The notes beneath the pieces are model-generated. The model had not been told where the DNA came from, searched no databases, and worked only from the letters and a program-made list of their open reading frames with translations. Shown piece after piece: positions 1 through 10,239 of a stretch of DNA of 64,000 nucleotides (its first letter is position 1; every line of letters begins with the position of its first letter). The DNA comes from Hirudinaria manillensis (Eukaryota > Annelida > Clitellata > Hirudinida > Hirudinidae): NCBI GenBank assembly GCA_034509925.1, contig CM067532.1:5164142-5228141 (forward strand), in the 5' to 3' direction. The position numbers and the translations under genes were made by a program.

Positions 1-169
1 CATCGTCAAATTCTTTAGCCTCTGCTTCTATGAGCTTTCCTTCGCAAAATTCTAAATGGCAGTACTCAATCACACATTTAGAATTTGTTTCACTTCCTGG
101 TGTTTCAACATCTGTCATCTCCTTATTTTTGTCCGACTCTTTGATATTTGCAATTTCTTCAATGTTCAT
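1..169 (-). CDS. RING-finger protein, 5' end only (cut by window)
   Basis: The first 56 or so codons of a gene matching the complete copy at 6340-7392, with the ATG at 167-169. The visible part is the N-terminal acidic stretch starting MNIEEIAN; the RING itself lies beyond the window edge. It is near-identical to the second copy, including its upstream region, because both belong to the large tandem duplication. Whether this copy is intact cannot be seen. Confidence 0.75.
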   Translation of the reverse strand, partial: MNIEEIANIKESDKNKEMTDVETPGSETNSKCVIEYCHLEFCEGKLIEAEAKEFDD

Positions 170-339
170 TTCTTAAGGAGTGTATAATTTAGTTGCTTTC
201 ATAAATGAAGCATCTCATAAACTTTGCTATTACAATATCGTGGCCTTCGAAAATCAAAAACTGTTAATTGTTATATTTTATAACATCTTATTTGAATAAA
301 AATCTTTTTATATTTAAATACAAATGTATTTTAGTTATC

Positions 340-660
340 TTTTATTAAGGTTCGGTCTTGTTTGACACAATGAGAGGAGCATACGGTATTCTATGTATTT
401 TCAACGTTTTCCTTGTGATCCAAGACTTTGTATGGGACTTGACATGGTGCCTCGATGGGTTTTGTGACCCCGTCGATTCTGAACAGAGCACGTACAATGG
501 CAGAGGATACAAATAGACATTATATTGAATCGCTTCTGTGAGATGAATTAACAATAAATTCGTGAAAAGCCAATATTAATAGTTATTGCTGTGTTATTAT
601 TACTTTTAAAATAAAATGTAATGATTTGAATTTGTTGTTGTTGGGTAAACGCTATTAAAT
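340..660 (-). pseudogene. Decayed relative of an exon of the duplicated gene
   Basis: On the minus strand an open stretch at 345-554 is preceded by sequence resembling the intron/exon boundary at about 2885-2945 (shared text such as TTGTTAATTCATCTC and a following CGATT.AATAT). I read it as a diverged partial copy of that exon and its intron. The same open frame recurs at 7568-7798 only because the whole region is duplicated, so its conservation there is not evidence of selection. The translated tail matches nothing I recognise. Confidence 0.3.
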
Positions 661-1072
661 CATCTGCGAGGTTCCTAGATCTTTCAAAGGATTGACGCGG
701 CCTTTCAGGAAATTGTTTATTTTCCAAAGTTGTTAAGGAGAGAACACGTGAAATTAGATTTTCTTACTAAGCGCTAGGTGTAACCTTCTTAGCGATTACC
801 AATGTAGCGAGTAAGTAAACAAGAAACTCGCAAGGCCGCCTCACAAAGATGCTAAATCACTTTCGCTCCTTTGCAAATCACGCACGTTACAGAATAATCG
901 TAAGATTGCGAAAACTTGGCGTTAAATGCCGAGTGGATCAGTGATTTACTTATCACAACATTTCCAATTAATTACGGATTTTTTCCAAATAGAAGAAACG
1001 AGTGTAGTTTAGGAGTTTCTAATAATAAGCGGTAATTTTATTCACAAATCTCTGATATATGAATTGAAATTC
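661..1072. other. Spacer containing the empty copia insertion site
   Basis: No gene seen. Bases from about 738 onward (AGAACACGTG and following) are the uninterrupted version of the site that carries the copia-like element in copy 2 at 7958/9905. This makes it the natural empty-site reference for that insertion. Confidence 0.7.
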
Positions 1073-4000
1073 TCAATAATTATAGTCGGTGAGATCATAA
1101 GCTTCGATATCCTCATCGTCGTCGTCATCGTCGTCGTCCTCATCGTCGTCGTCTCCTAGACATTCAACGGTACCAAGTTCGCTGTCGTCATAGGAATTAC
1201 TATCCTCATCATCATCAGCGTTAAGAGAATCTTCAGCAAAGCCAAGGTTAACTTTGTCGTGCTCCTCATCGCAATCATTATCATTACTGATGTCATCATC
1301 ATAAGCCGTGACATCATCATCGAGGTCAGTGATGCCATCACCCTCACAAAATTCGTAATTGGACGAATAGTTGATATAGTAAAGATCTCTTCGGTGCTGT
1401 CTGCAATTGATTAAGAAGTACAGGATTTCTTCCTCAACCTTAAATAATGCAAGTATTTTATATTAAAAAAACTCATACGATATAAAAAATATAGGCACAT
1501 TAAATATCAAAATAATGTAAATAGTAATAACAATAGCGATGGCAACATCTGCCTGGTTAGATTATATATAAATTAATCCGTTAAGTTCTTTTGAATTTAT
1601 GATTGAAAGATTATTTAAAATTGGTATTTGAATTTAAATCAACCTTGATTAATTTCTCTCCTTTCAACATTCTTATCAGAATTTCCATCCTTGCTTTGTC
1701 GCGGTAACACATGAATAAAAACGGACTAGGAGAGAAATGAAATTTTAGAAAAAATGTGTATACAAAATATCCAGTGGAATAATTGGAATTACTGCAACTT
1801 AATTATGATAATAATTATTATTGCATCACTCACCATGTCCTCAACAGAAATTGAATGATCCAATGAACTCTGCCCCTTTTACGAGGACAAAGTAGAAAAT
1901 TGTTCATGTACTTCACAATTGGCGAATAGTGTGGTCTGAAAATCTCAGCAAAGAGTCCCACAGGCGCTGTTTGTTGCTGAAATGAATGATAATAAACTGC
2001 TTATTCCATTATTATCTTAATAGTATTCAGTTTAAAATAATAGGGTTTATACAATGAATGATGTTACTAAGCAATGCCTCGTAATATATAGCATAATAGA
2101 AATATACCTACTGGAAATAATTCTTCATACATGAGCCAGGCATTGTGTACAATGTCGATGGCTTTCACACTCTTCATGAGATCATCAAAAAACAACACAT
2201 TATCGATTGTACACCTGTAATTATCTTCCTCGTCCATAATTTTGTTTAATTTCTCATTATTTTTGAAGTGTTTTTCCATTAATTCTGCTGTCTCCTCTTT
2301 GAAACGTTGATAGGACAAGCATCGTTTACTTTTCATCATATATGGTTCGAATACATGATGATTATATTTTTCTAACTTTCTGAGGTGACTGTTTGGAACA
2401 TTGTGGATAGTCTAGGATTTTAAAATTAACTCTTTATCATATTTTGTAGACCTACTTCATAATAACAATTACTATTACCTATCACAATTTTAATCTAGGT
2501 ATGCATAAATTATTGTTGAAATTATCTATGATTAATTTAAATATAAAATTATTGTAACTTCAATAGCATAATTAAACAATGTTGCTATTGCACATAATAA
2601 TATTTTTCACCTCTTCAATGTCTATGACGTGCTGCAAGAACGTTTTCACAACTAACTGCAACATCCAAACCAGAGTAATTTCTGGCTGTTTAACATTTAA
2701 ATGATGATTAGGGTGGTATTCAACGCTTTGATGGTTCATGCCGTCAATGAAGATTCTCATCCTCTCTAATTTCTCTTCTTCTGTTTTTGCAGACAGGAAA
2801 TAATGAAAGAGGTCATTGAAGTGAAAAATCACGGGATAACGATCCACTGCCATCACGGAATGGAAGAGACAATTAACATAAAGTATATTTAATCGTTTCT
2901 GTAAGAGAAATTGGAGATGAATTAACAATATATAAAAAAGATCAAGCCATTTTCGTTGAAATCGTTAATAATGTTGTTGCTTTTTTTTAACTAACCTTTT
3001 TTAATAAGGATGATCGATAGAACAAATAGACACGGAGCGGCCCATACGGTGCGTAATCGGTACGAATTTCCACTTGTTGGAATATAGATCCGGCTAATTA
3101 GAATAAAACATGCATAAGCGTTATTTACTTTGTAGTTATTATTAAAATAATACATTTGAAAATAAATAAATTGTAATTAGTTAAGTAAGTCTTACATTGT
3201 TCTTTCAACCAACGCGTGATTCTTTTTCCAATCGGCTTTTGGACTTCGTTAAGTTTTGTTAAGTTAAGCATCAACATTAGTGGGAAGATATCTTCAATAG
3301 AATAAATTATTTAATAAGTTATTTGCATTTTAATATACCCTTCTATATCTACGATAATTTAAGTCTCTATAAGACATCTAGTATTAATATGAATAATAAT
3401 AATAATAATTGTGAGGTCTTACAGGGATGTGTTTCACTCGATTGATTGAAATATTCCAAGATGATTTCTTTATGTTTAGCGACAGCGACTTTCATCATTT
3501 TCAAAACTCTTTCGATGTTTCTTCGTGAGGTCACTAGGGACAACACTAATCTGTCATTAAATATTCATCGCGTTTTTAATCATATTTTAATCACACATTC
3601 ATTTACTCTAATTTATCGAAAATGTCTAGCAAATTTAAAAAAGTGAATGATAAAAGTAAACTTAATTATTACGGTTAATATACAGCATATTGTTATGACT
3701 TACTTTGATATTATTCTCTCATCTTCATGTTCAGCTTTGAATGAATCGTTTGAAGATTGCTCAATAAGTTGTAGATAGGTTGTATCCATCGACCTGTCGT
3801 TATTCTTGCCATCCTTAAACTACCCAAAAAAATGCATTTTTTACATTTGAAATTTTACTTAAAGTTCCAACTTAATTAATTTTTCTTCGTTATGACATAT
3901 TAATAATAGCATTAATGTAAGTGCTTAACTATTTTTGCAACAATTAAACTTTTACCAATTCATAGTATATGTCGTTGTAACTCTTGAAGCAACTATTAGC

Positions 4001-4958
4001 TAGGAGCTTTACGGAATCTTCAGAACAGACTTCTGCGAAACAGCAAACGGCATATTATTGATAGTCCATTACTTAAAGCCAATAATAATTATTGTAATAT
4101 TATCCGACTTGTTCCAGATACGTCCACGTAGTCATTGTCACCGTAGATAATGTCATCGATTTCAAAAAGAGTCCTATCAGATACTTTCGGCAGAAGAGAG
4201 CTGAAGGTTAACAAATATATATATTTGTATGTTATTGTCAATGTTGCTGAGCCTTATTGACTCGTGAAATGCAATTAAATGCATAGCAGGGCGTAGCTTC
4301 TAACCGACCTCAGATTTGTTGAGATTTTTCTGAAATATTCATAATTTTCATCTGGAACCTAAAAAATATACTTCTTAATTAATAAATATTAAATAACAAA
4401 TTTGTTAACAAAGTCAGTTCCATCAAATCTTTCTTAATTTAAAAAATTACATTCGTTTAAACAAAAATGTTATATTAAACGATAAATTTTGAAAATTTAA
4501 ATATAATTTAAGATGATTAATTTTCACCTTCCACCCTAAGTCTGATAGTTGGATGTGCAACAAATTCAACTCTTCAATAACTTCTTCTGCGTGGGTAATT
4601 ATTATTTTTTTAAATTTTAAGAACTAACACTCCAAAGATGTCGAACGTTGTATCTTTATGCAAATTCAATTAATATAAACAAACATTTGTATCCAATTAG
4701 CACGTTTATAAATAAATTAACCAATATTCTTATTTATTTATTTAATCAAACCATTGCCGATAGAGCTACCCATTTGTAGTTATTATCATTATTAAAAATA
4801 ATTAGGCTGTTCATTCGATAGTTTAGCTTTATATTTGCGTAACACATAGTTATATTATTACAATGATATTGCTCTCTTACCAGGTGAATTTTCAATAATT
4901 TCAGCTTGCATGTTGCTGATTTAGCAATAAATTTTTGTGTCAATTTCTTTAGAAACAC
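1073..4958 (-). CDS. Unidentified multi-exon protein with acidic C-terminus, copy 1
   Basis: I do not recognise this gene. Minus-strand exons with good splice signals can be read at about 4870-4955, 4525-4590, 4310-4360, 4112-4200, 3955-4040, 3707-3822, 3427-3540, 3195-3285, 2998-3096, 2578-2898, 2107-2410, 1835-1975, 1630-1700 and 1073-1438. The product is helical and rich in Leu/Lys. The last exon (122 codons with stop) turns acidic: repeated DDD runs, then EDIEAYDLTDYNY. The 5' end is uncertain: the most upstream exon I can read has an internal Met but no clear start, so the copy may be truncated. An identical exon set is at 10240-14171. Conserved splice sites and open frames in both copies argue for a real gene. 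A BLASTp/HHpred search of the joined exons would decide the family. Confidence 0.6.
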
Positions 4959-5150
4959 TCTCTTTCTTAATTATTTCTGTGATAAAAATACGGCAGACCA
5001 CTGCTTATTGATTGTCGAAAGATTTTAATAACTTTTGTAATAAAGTATTTTTATAATGATTTTATGACTATTTCAAAAATAAACATCATTCGAATAATTC
5101 TTGTGTCTAAATAAACATTTTACATTTTAACATTTTAATTCGCACCTGGA

Positions 5151-5574
5151 CTCATGATGACTAAAGATTACTCATGAGTTTTTTGTGCTTAAAATATATA
5201 AATACCATGGCAAAAGTTGAATTCGGCCAATAAATCCAGTTCCAGCGTTTATTATTTCAAAATGAAGGAAATTCTTGCTATATCCGAAATTGAAATTGTG
5301 ACCTCTTGTACTTCAATTATAGCGAACTGAATTACTAATCATGAGGATTTTCGGGACCAAGCCGTTTAGTATTTTGCAACATAACGTAAGGTCAGTTAGA
5401 AGGCGGCGTTAGGAGATGGAGAAGCTTCAGCCTGCCCATGATGGGATGCGATGTAAGGCATGGTATAGATTTAATTGAAGGGAAATTTCTGAACCAGCCC
5501 ATGACGTCGCTGTGGATTCCATCGGCATATTTAAATATAGGGAGGTAAAAAAATTTCTTTGTTATTAACAAAAT
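5151..5574. other. Spacer between duplicated gene and RING fragments
   Basis: No gene supported. The minus-strand open frame at 5392-5583 begins in debris of the RING 3' region and has no recognisable product. The segment is not shared with copy 2, so it lies outside the large duplication. Confidence 0.5.
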
Positions 5575-5907
5575 GTTTTTCATCGAAATTACATATTTAT
5601 ACCCTTTAACTGTTGCTAAACGGGAATTTTGTCTTTGAGAGAATGCATTGGCGTCACGGTAATTGGCCTATGAATTGTCCAAACTTACGAAAATAAAGAT
5701 GACTCATATCGATTTTCTTAGAAATGTGATTAAGCAACACCCGTCCTACAATCCTTTGCGTTAAAATACAAAAAAGCCAACTATAAGATCGACACCATAA
5801 AAGTATTATTCATAACTTTGAATTTGTTATTGATAATGACATTAAAAATAGTATGTAAAAGTTTTATTTAATCCAAAAACACACTGAAGTAATTTCTAAC
5901 AAAAGCA
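5575..5907 (-). pseudogene. RING-gene C-terminal fragment, most decayed unit
   Basis: Matches the last about 60 codons plus 3' flank of the RING gene at 6340-7392 (for example the KFGQF and KKCNFDEKHF region) but with substitutions and indels that break the frame. It is the outermost of three head-to-tail units of roughly 445 bp ending at the intact gene. It cannot encode a RING protein. Confidence 0.65.
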
Positions 5908-6339
5908 CATTTTATTGGTGACACTCGCAAGTATTATCACAATAATATTGAATCTCCATATTATGTAAATCGAGGGGAGGAAATGTCTTTCTCAGACTAA
6001 CAAAATGTTTTTCATCGAAATTACATTTTTTAATACTCCTTAATTGTTGCTTAACGGGCGCTTTATGTCTTTGAGGTAATGCATTGGCAACGCGATACAA
6101 CGGTAATGGGCCTATGAATTGTCCAAACTTACGAAAGTAAAGATGACTCATATCGATTTTCTTAGAAATGTGATTAAGCAACACCCGTCCTACAATCCTT
6201 TGCGTTAAAATACAAAAAAGCCAACTATAGGATCGACACCATAAAAGTATTATTCATAACTTTGAATTTGTTATTTATAATGACATTAAAAATAGTATGT
6301 AAAAGTTTTATTTAATCCAAAAACACACTGAAGTAATTT
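5908..6339 (-). pseudogene. RING-gene C-terminal fragment, second unit
   Basis: A second tandem unit of the RING gene's 3' end. A 90-codon open frame (5912-6184) reproduces the C-terminal part (GQFIGPLPLY, then the basic stretch with RHKAPVKQQL) with near identity to the intact gene. It starts inside the protein and lacks the RING. Its 3' flank (GACACTCGCAAGTATTATCA) repeats at the end of the intact copy about 445 bp away. A 3'-end tandem duplication, probably by slippage or unequal exchange. Confidence 0.75.
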
Positions 6340-7392
6340 CTAACAAAAGTACATTTTATTGTGACACTCGCAAGTATTATCACAATAATATTGAATCTCC
6401 ATATTATGTAAATCGAGGGGAGGAAATGTCTTTCTCAGACTAACAAAATGTTTTTCATCGAAATTACATTTTTTAATGCTCCTTAATTGTTGCTTAACGG
6501 GCGCTTTATGTCTTTGAGGTAATGCATTGGTATCGCGACCATACAACAGTAATGAACATGTGAATTGTCCAAACTTACGAACGTAAATATGACTCAAATC
6601 GTTTCTCTTAGGAACAAGATGAGGCAATACCTTCCAGCATGCCTTTAATTGAATATTTAGATATTCTATTATCTTGTCGGCATAGCTATTGTCCTCATCA
6701 ATATTTACGCCGTCATTCGGTGAAATGATAAGACTAATAGAGAGATTAGGCAGCAAACAGGCAACTATAAGACTTTCCTTTCCTGTTCTTCCTTTTATCA
6801 CTGCAAAATATCTGTTTTTTCTTATTAAATTTCCCTCTTCTTCGTAGAGTCTCAAATTTAAATGACTTATCCCTTTAATTCCCATATACTTCCTAAATGA
6901 AAGTAAGTCTGGCAATCTAATCATGAAGCCGACAAAACTCTTCCACTGATCGTCAAGATTCTCAAAGTATTTGTTGATTAAAGGATTATTAAGATGGCAT
7001 AATTCATGGTAACTTAATTTGTCCTTATCATAATTTTTGATCGGTGCGCTCAAAATTAATACCCGTTTAAATCCTTGTCGACAGATCGGACACAACTTCC
7101 ACGTGGGCTCTCCAACAACAAATATTTCATCATGACATCGTACGCATATTGAATGATCACATGGATGAAATTGGCACACCCTGGTTGAAACAACAGCGTC
7201 ACAACAAATCGGACATTCTAATTCATCGTCAAATTCTTTAGCCTCTGCTTCTATGAGCTTTCCTTCGCAAAATTCTAAATGGCAGTACTCAATCACACAT
7301 TTAGAATTTGTTTCACTTCCTGATGTTTCAACATCTGTCATCTCCTTATTTTTGTCCGACTCTTTGATATTTGCAATTTCTTCAATGTTCAT
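6340..7392 (-). CDS. RING-finger protein, complete single-exon copy
   Basis: A 350-residue intact frame starting at ATG 7390-7392. Residues 60-104 form a C3HC4 RING: Cys60/63, Cys78-x-His80, Cys83/86, Cys101/104, so a role as a ubiquitin E3 ligase is likely by family. The N-terminus (1-58) is acidic. The rest (110-350) has no domain I recognise; it carries repeated Leu/Ile segments and a basic C-terminus with several Lys-Lys pairs. It is intronless, unlike its neighbours, and belongs to a local family: the truncated copy at 1-169, this one, the 345-residue copy at 17254-18291, and two 3' fragments directly downstream. Intronless multicopy arrangement suggests retroposition or lineage-specific expansion. 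Substrate and partner are unknown. Confidence 0.85.
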   Translation of the reverse strand: MNIEEIANIKESDKNKEMTDVETSGSETNSKCVIEYCHLEFCEGKLIEAEAKEFDDELECPICCDAVVSTRVCQFHPCDHSICVRCHDEIFVVGEPTWKLCPICRQGFKRVLILSAPIKNYDKDKLSYHELCHLNNPLINKYFENLDDQWKSFVGFMIRLPDLLSFRKYMGIKGISHLNLRLYEEEGNLIRKNRYFAVIKGRTGKESLIVACLLPNLSISLIISPNDGVNIDEDNSYADKIIEYLNIQLKACWKVLPHLVPKRNDLSHIYVRKFGQFTCSLLLYGRDTNALPQRHKAPVKQQLRSIKKCNFDEKHFVSLRKTFPPLDLHNMEIQYYCDNTCECHNKMYFC

Positions 7393-7562
7393 TTCTTAAG
7401 GAGTGTATAATTTAGTTGCTTTCATAAATGAAGCATCTCATAAACTTTGCTATTACAATATCGTGGCCTTCGAAAATCAAAAACTGTTAATTGTTATATT
7501 TTATAACATCTTATTTCAATAAAAATCTTTTTATATTTAAATAAAAATGTATTTTAGTTTTC

Positions 7563-7900
7563 TTTTATTAAGGTTCGGTCTTGTTTGACACAATGAGAGG
7601 AGCATACGGTATTCTATGTATTTTCAACGTTTTCCTTGTGATCCAAGACTTTGTATGGGACTTGACATGGTGCCTCGATGGGTTTTGGGACCCCGTCGAT
7701 TCTGAACAGAGCACGTACAATGGCAGAGGATACATATAGACATTATATTGAATCGCTCCTGTGAGATGAATTAACAATAAAGTCGTGAAAAATGTCAAGC
7801 CATTATTAATAGTTATTGCTGTGTTATTATTACTTTAAATATAAAATGTAATGATTTGAAGTTATTGTTGCTGGGTAAAATCATCTGCGAGTTTTCTAGA
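7563..7900 (-). pseudogene. Decayed exon relative, copy 2
   Basis: The duplicate of the 340-660 feature, with an open frame at 7568-7798. Same reasoning: it resembles an exon boundary of the unidentified gene and is probably not expressed. Confidence 0.3.
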
Positions 7901-7957
7901 TCTTCAAACGAGTGACGCGGCCTTGCAGGTAATTGTTTATTTTCCAAAGTTGTTAAG

Positions 7958-8125
7958 GAGAGAACACGTGAAATTAGATTTTCTTACTAAGCGCTAGGTG
8001 TAACCTTCTTAGCGATTACCAATGTAGCGAGTAAGTAAACAAGAAACTCGCAAGGCCGCCTCACAAAGATGCTAAATCACTTTCGCTCCTTTGCAAATCA
8101 AGCACGTTACAGAATAATCGTAAGA
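7958..8125. repeat. Displaced copy of copia flanking DNA (left)
   Basis: These 168 bp are repeated at 9905-10072 on the other side of the copia-like element and occur once in the empty site of copy 1 (about 738-905). They are host DNA, not an LTR: the true LTR is at 9740-9904. The join to element sequence falls in codons of the integrase region, around the shared bases TCTT/AAGA. Confidence 0.85.
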
Positions 8126-8480
8126 GAACGAAATATTTAAAATTCGAATAAGATTCACAAAATGGACCACAAACATCCGTGTGAATAATTTCGCCTGGTC
8201 TTGTTGCTTTTGGCCTTCTTCCAAATTGAAGTCTGTGTGCTTTACCGAAAACACAACCTTCACAAAATTCGTCATCATCATCAACAACATTAATTTTCAA
8301 ATTATTCTTCAAAAATAATTTAACATGTTTCTTGTTTTGATGTGCGAATCTTTCATGATACAACTGGAGTTTTGAACTGTCAACAACATTTGATTCTTCA
8401 TGCTGTGGAAGAACAGTTTTAGCCAGTAATTTGAATAAGCCATTACCTTCTTCTCTTGATCCAATTAGCTTAATTGTGTT
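8126..8480 (-). pseudogene. Copia pre-integrase zinc finger and integrase start
   Basis: The frame reads ..LYHERFAHQNKKH.., then CEGCVFGKAHRLQF and PGEIIHTDVCGPF. This is the HHCC pre-integrase zinc-binding module followed by the first Asp of the integrase core (HTDVCGP). Coding identity ends at KYFVL, where host flank begins (about 8125). A frameshift separates it from the protease frame. Confidence 0.85.
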
Positions 8481-8482
8481 GT

Positions 8483-8854
8483 CTACTTTAAAACTGCATT
8501 TGTTGATGTTGGATGTAAAAACACTTTTTTTTTTCTTTCATGGGCAGAAAGCACAGAAAATAAGTTTTTCTTGATTCTTGGAACATACCACACATCATTC
8601 AGTTCAAGTGGAACAACTTTATCATAAATGTTAGCTTCAAGTGTTACTTTGCCTTTTCCAATGACATCAAGAACACTTCCATCTGCAACATGGAGCTTCT
8701 GTGGTTCAGAAAATTCATGATAATCTCTTAGAAAATCTTTTCTAAACGTTAAATGCCTTGTAGCTCCATTGTCTACAAACCAAGAGTCTGTAAAGCTAGT
8801 CCAGTCAACTGCATTGACCTCAACTGCTAGAAGAGAAGAACCAGAAGAACTCAC
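8483..8854 (-). pseudogene. Copia aspartic protease region
   Basis: Contains SWFVDNGATRHLT, the copia-type protease active site D-x-G-A, followed by the usual LHVADGS and VWYVPRIKKNLFSV strings. The frame runs off after AHERKKK at a homopolymer near 8520, where copia proteins normally continue, so a 1-bp slip is likely. Confidence 0.85.
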
Positions 8855-8869
8855 ATTTGTCTTTAATTC

Positions 8870-8935
8870 TCTTTTTGCAGTCTTTCTTTAAATGTCCAAC
8901 TTTGTTGCAATAGAAACATTTAACCTTGATTCTAT
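8870..8935 (-). other. Copia gag zinc knuckle
   Basis: Minus-strand translation gives CFYCNKVGHLKKDC, a C-x2-C-x4-H-x4-C nucleic-acid-binding knuckle typical of gag. It lies downstream of the gag stop at about 9055, so it was originally in the same frame. Confidence 0.85.
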
Positions 8936-9054
8936 TCTTTGAATGTTCTCCGTTTTCTGAGACATTTTTCTTTTCAGGGAATGATTTTCTATGATTTGCA
9001 ACAAATGTTTGATCTTTGTTTAATATTTCCTTCTCAGACGATGATCTCTCATGA

Positions 9055-9645
9055 CTACAAATGAACAGTCAATGAGTCAATATTTCTCTGTTCTTTGTTT
9101 AACAGTTTCCAGCTTGATGAGAAAGAAAAATATTCACTTGGGAGAGTTTCCAAGACTTTATAAATCAGCAACAAATCTTTATTTTCATCTTTATAAAGTT
9201 CTGCTGATAAATCTTTCCAAATGTTTTTAAGCTTGGTGACGTGAGTGGCCATGTCGTCCGCAACGTTCTTTTTGTAGCTGAAGAAACTCATGCACAAGTC
9301 GTATGCTTTGTCTTCTCTTGCAACTTCAAATAACGATTTCAATTCATTCCACATTTCAAACGCACCAGTCATGTTTCGAACTTTTTCGTAAACTTCTCCT
9401 GTCATATTGCTCGACATTAAAATCAATGCGCTGCAATCAGCTTCCTTAAACTTTTTGCTCATTCGTTCAAACTCGGATCGTTGTTCTTCTGAAGCATCAT
9501 CTATTGGCGTGGGTTTCTTAAAATTTCCTTCAATAATTTCAGGAGAATCTCCCAAACCTCTAATGATGACGATCATCCTGCTTTTCCAATTCGACCAGTT
9601 CGATTTTCCTTCCAACGGTCTAATTTGAATTTTCGACAGATCCAT
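9055..9645 (-). pseudogene. Copia gag (capsid) region
   Basis: A long frame beginning MDLSKIQIRPLEGKSNW at 9645, with the copia/UBN2-type capsid pattern (NWKSRMIVI, MWNELKSLFE, LPSEYFSF). It ends at a stop where intact relatives continue into the zinc knuckle. An in-frame Met at 9657 is an alternative start, but the family pattern favours MDLSK. Confidence 0.85.
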
Positions 9646-9727
9646 TTTCGCAAACAAGTTTTGTAAGCCGCAAAAAAAAACAATAAAAACGATCTATCAG
9701 TGAACAGATTTATTTGAAGCCTATTCT

Positions 9728-9739
9728 GGACCCATAACC
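9728..9739 (-). other. Copia primer-binding site
   Basis: On the minus strand GGTTATGGGTCC follows the LTR end CA directly. It resembles the copia PBS, which pairs with an internal region of initiator tRNA-Met. Confidence 0.75.
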
Positions 9740-9904
9740 TGTTGAAATAAACCTCAAATATATCGAATTCAAAGTCCAACTACACCAGACCATCTTTATT
9801 CACAGGAAGAAGAAGCGAAACAAAGGAGAGCGGAACCAAAAACCGTTAATATAATAATTCAAACTATTTTAACAAAACAAGTTTTTAAGCATAAAAACTC
9901 AGCA
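9740..9904 (-). repeat. 5' LTR of the copia-like element
   Basis: 165 bp, starting TGCTGAG and ending CAACA in element orientation, immediately before the PBS. It contains an AATAAA-type polyadenylation signal (GAATAAAGATGG). No second LTR is present. Host DNA resumes with GAGAGGACACGTG at 9905. Confidence 0.85.
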
Positions 9905-10072
9905 GAGAGGACACGTGAAATTAGATTTTCTTACTAAGCGCTAGGTGTAACCTTCTTAGCGATTACCAATGTAGCGAATAAGTAAACAAGAAACTCGCAA
10001 GGCCGCCTCACAAAGATGCTAAATCACTTTCGCTCCTTTGCAAATCAAGCACGTTACAGAATAATCGTAAGA
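9905..10072. repeat. Copia flanking DNA (right copy)
   Basis: The natural right flank of the insertion, matching 7958-8125 with a few substitutions. The shared start GAGAG is a plausible 5-bp target site. Confidence 0.85.
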
Positions 10073-10239
10073 TTGCGCAAACTTGGCGTTAAATGCCGAG
10101 TGGATCAGCGATTTCCTTATCACAACATTTCCAATTAATTACGGATTTTTTCCAAATAGAAGAAACAAGTGTAGTTTAGGAGTTTCTAATAATAAGCCAT
10201 AATTTTATTCACAAATCCCTGATACATGAATTGAAATTC

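Larger units (their letters stand above)
1..5150. repeat. Large tandem duplication, copy 1
   Basis: This stretch is repeated almost base for base at 7224-14351. The offset is 7223 bp at the left end and about 9167 bp after position 1020; the difference is an element inserted in copy 2. It contains the 5' end of a RING gene, intergenic DNA and a whole multi-exon minus-strand gene. Introns and spacers match as well as exons, so the event is recent. Similarity fades around 5115-5150, where copy 1 and copy 2 run into different sequence. The left end is cut by the window. Confidence 0.93.
8126..9904 (-). mobile_element. Truncated copia-type (Ty1/copia) LTR retrotransposon
   Basis: Minus-strand element with, in order, LTR (9740-9904), a copia-like primer-binding site, gag, a CCHC zinc knuckle, an aspartic protease and the start of integrase. 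It stops in the integrase after the words KYFVL. Reverse transcriptase, RNase H and the downstream LTR are missing. Frames are broken by a stop between gag and the zinc knuckle and a frameshift at a T-run near 8520, so the copy is dead. The PBS resembles that of Drosophila copia, which uses an internal part of initiator tRNA-Met. Confidence 0.9.

Noticed and set aside
345..554. Open frame conserved in both duplicate copies as a possible gene
   Set aside because: Conservation is explained by the recent duplication; its start is in exon-like debris and the product is unrecognised.
1156..1347. Minus-strand Met/Thr-rich open frame, also at 10350-10541
   Set aside because: It is a shadow frame of the acidic last exon of the unidentified gene.
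7958..8125. Initially read as a copia LTR because it recurs beyond the element
   Set aside because: It also occurs at the empty site in copy 1, lacks TG..CA ends, and the real LTR next to the PBS is at 9740-9904.
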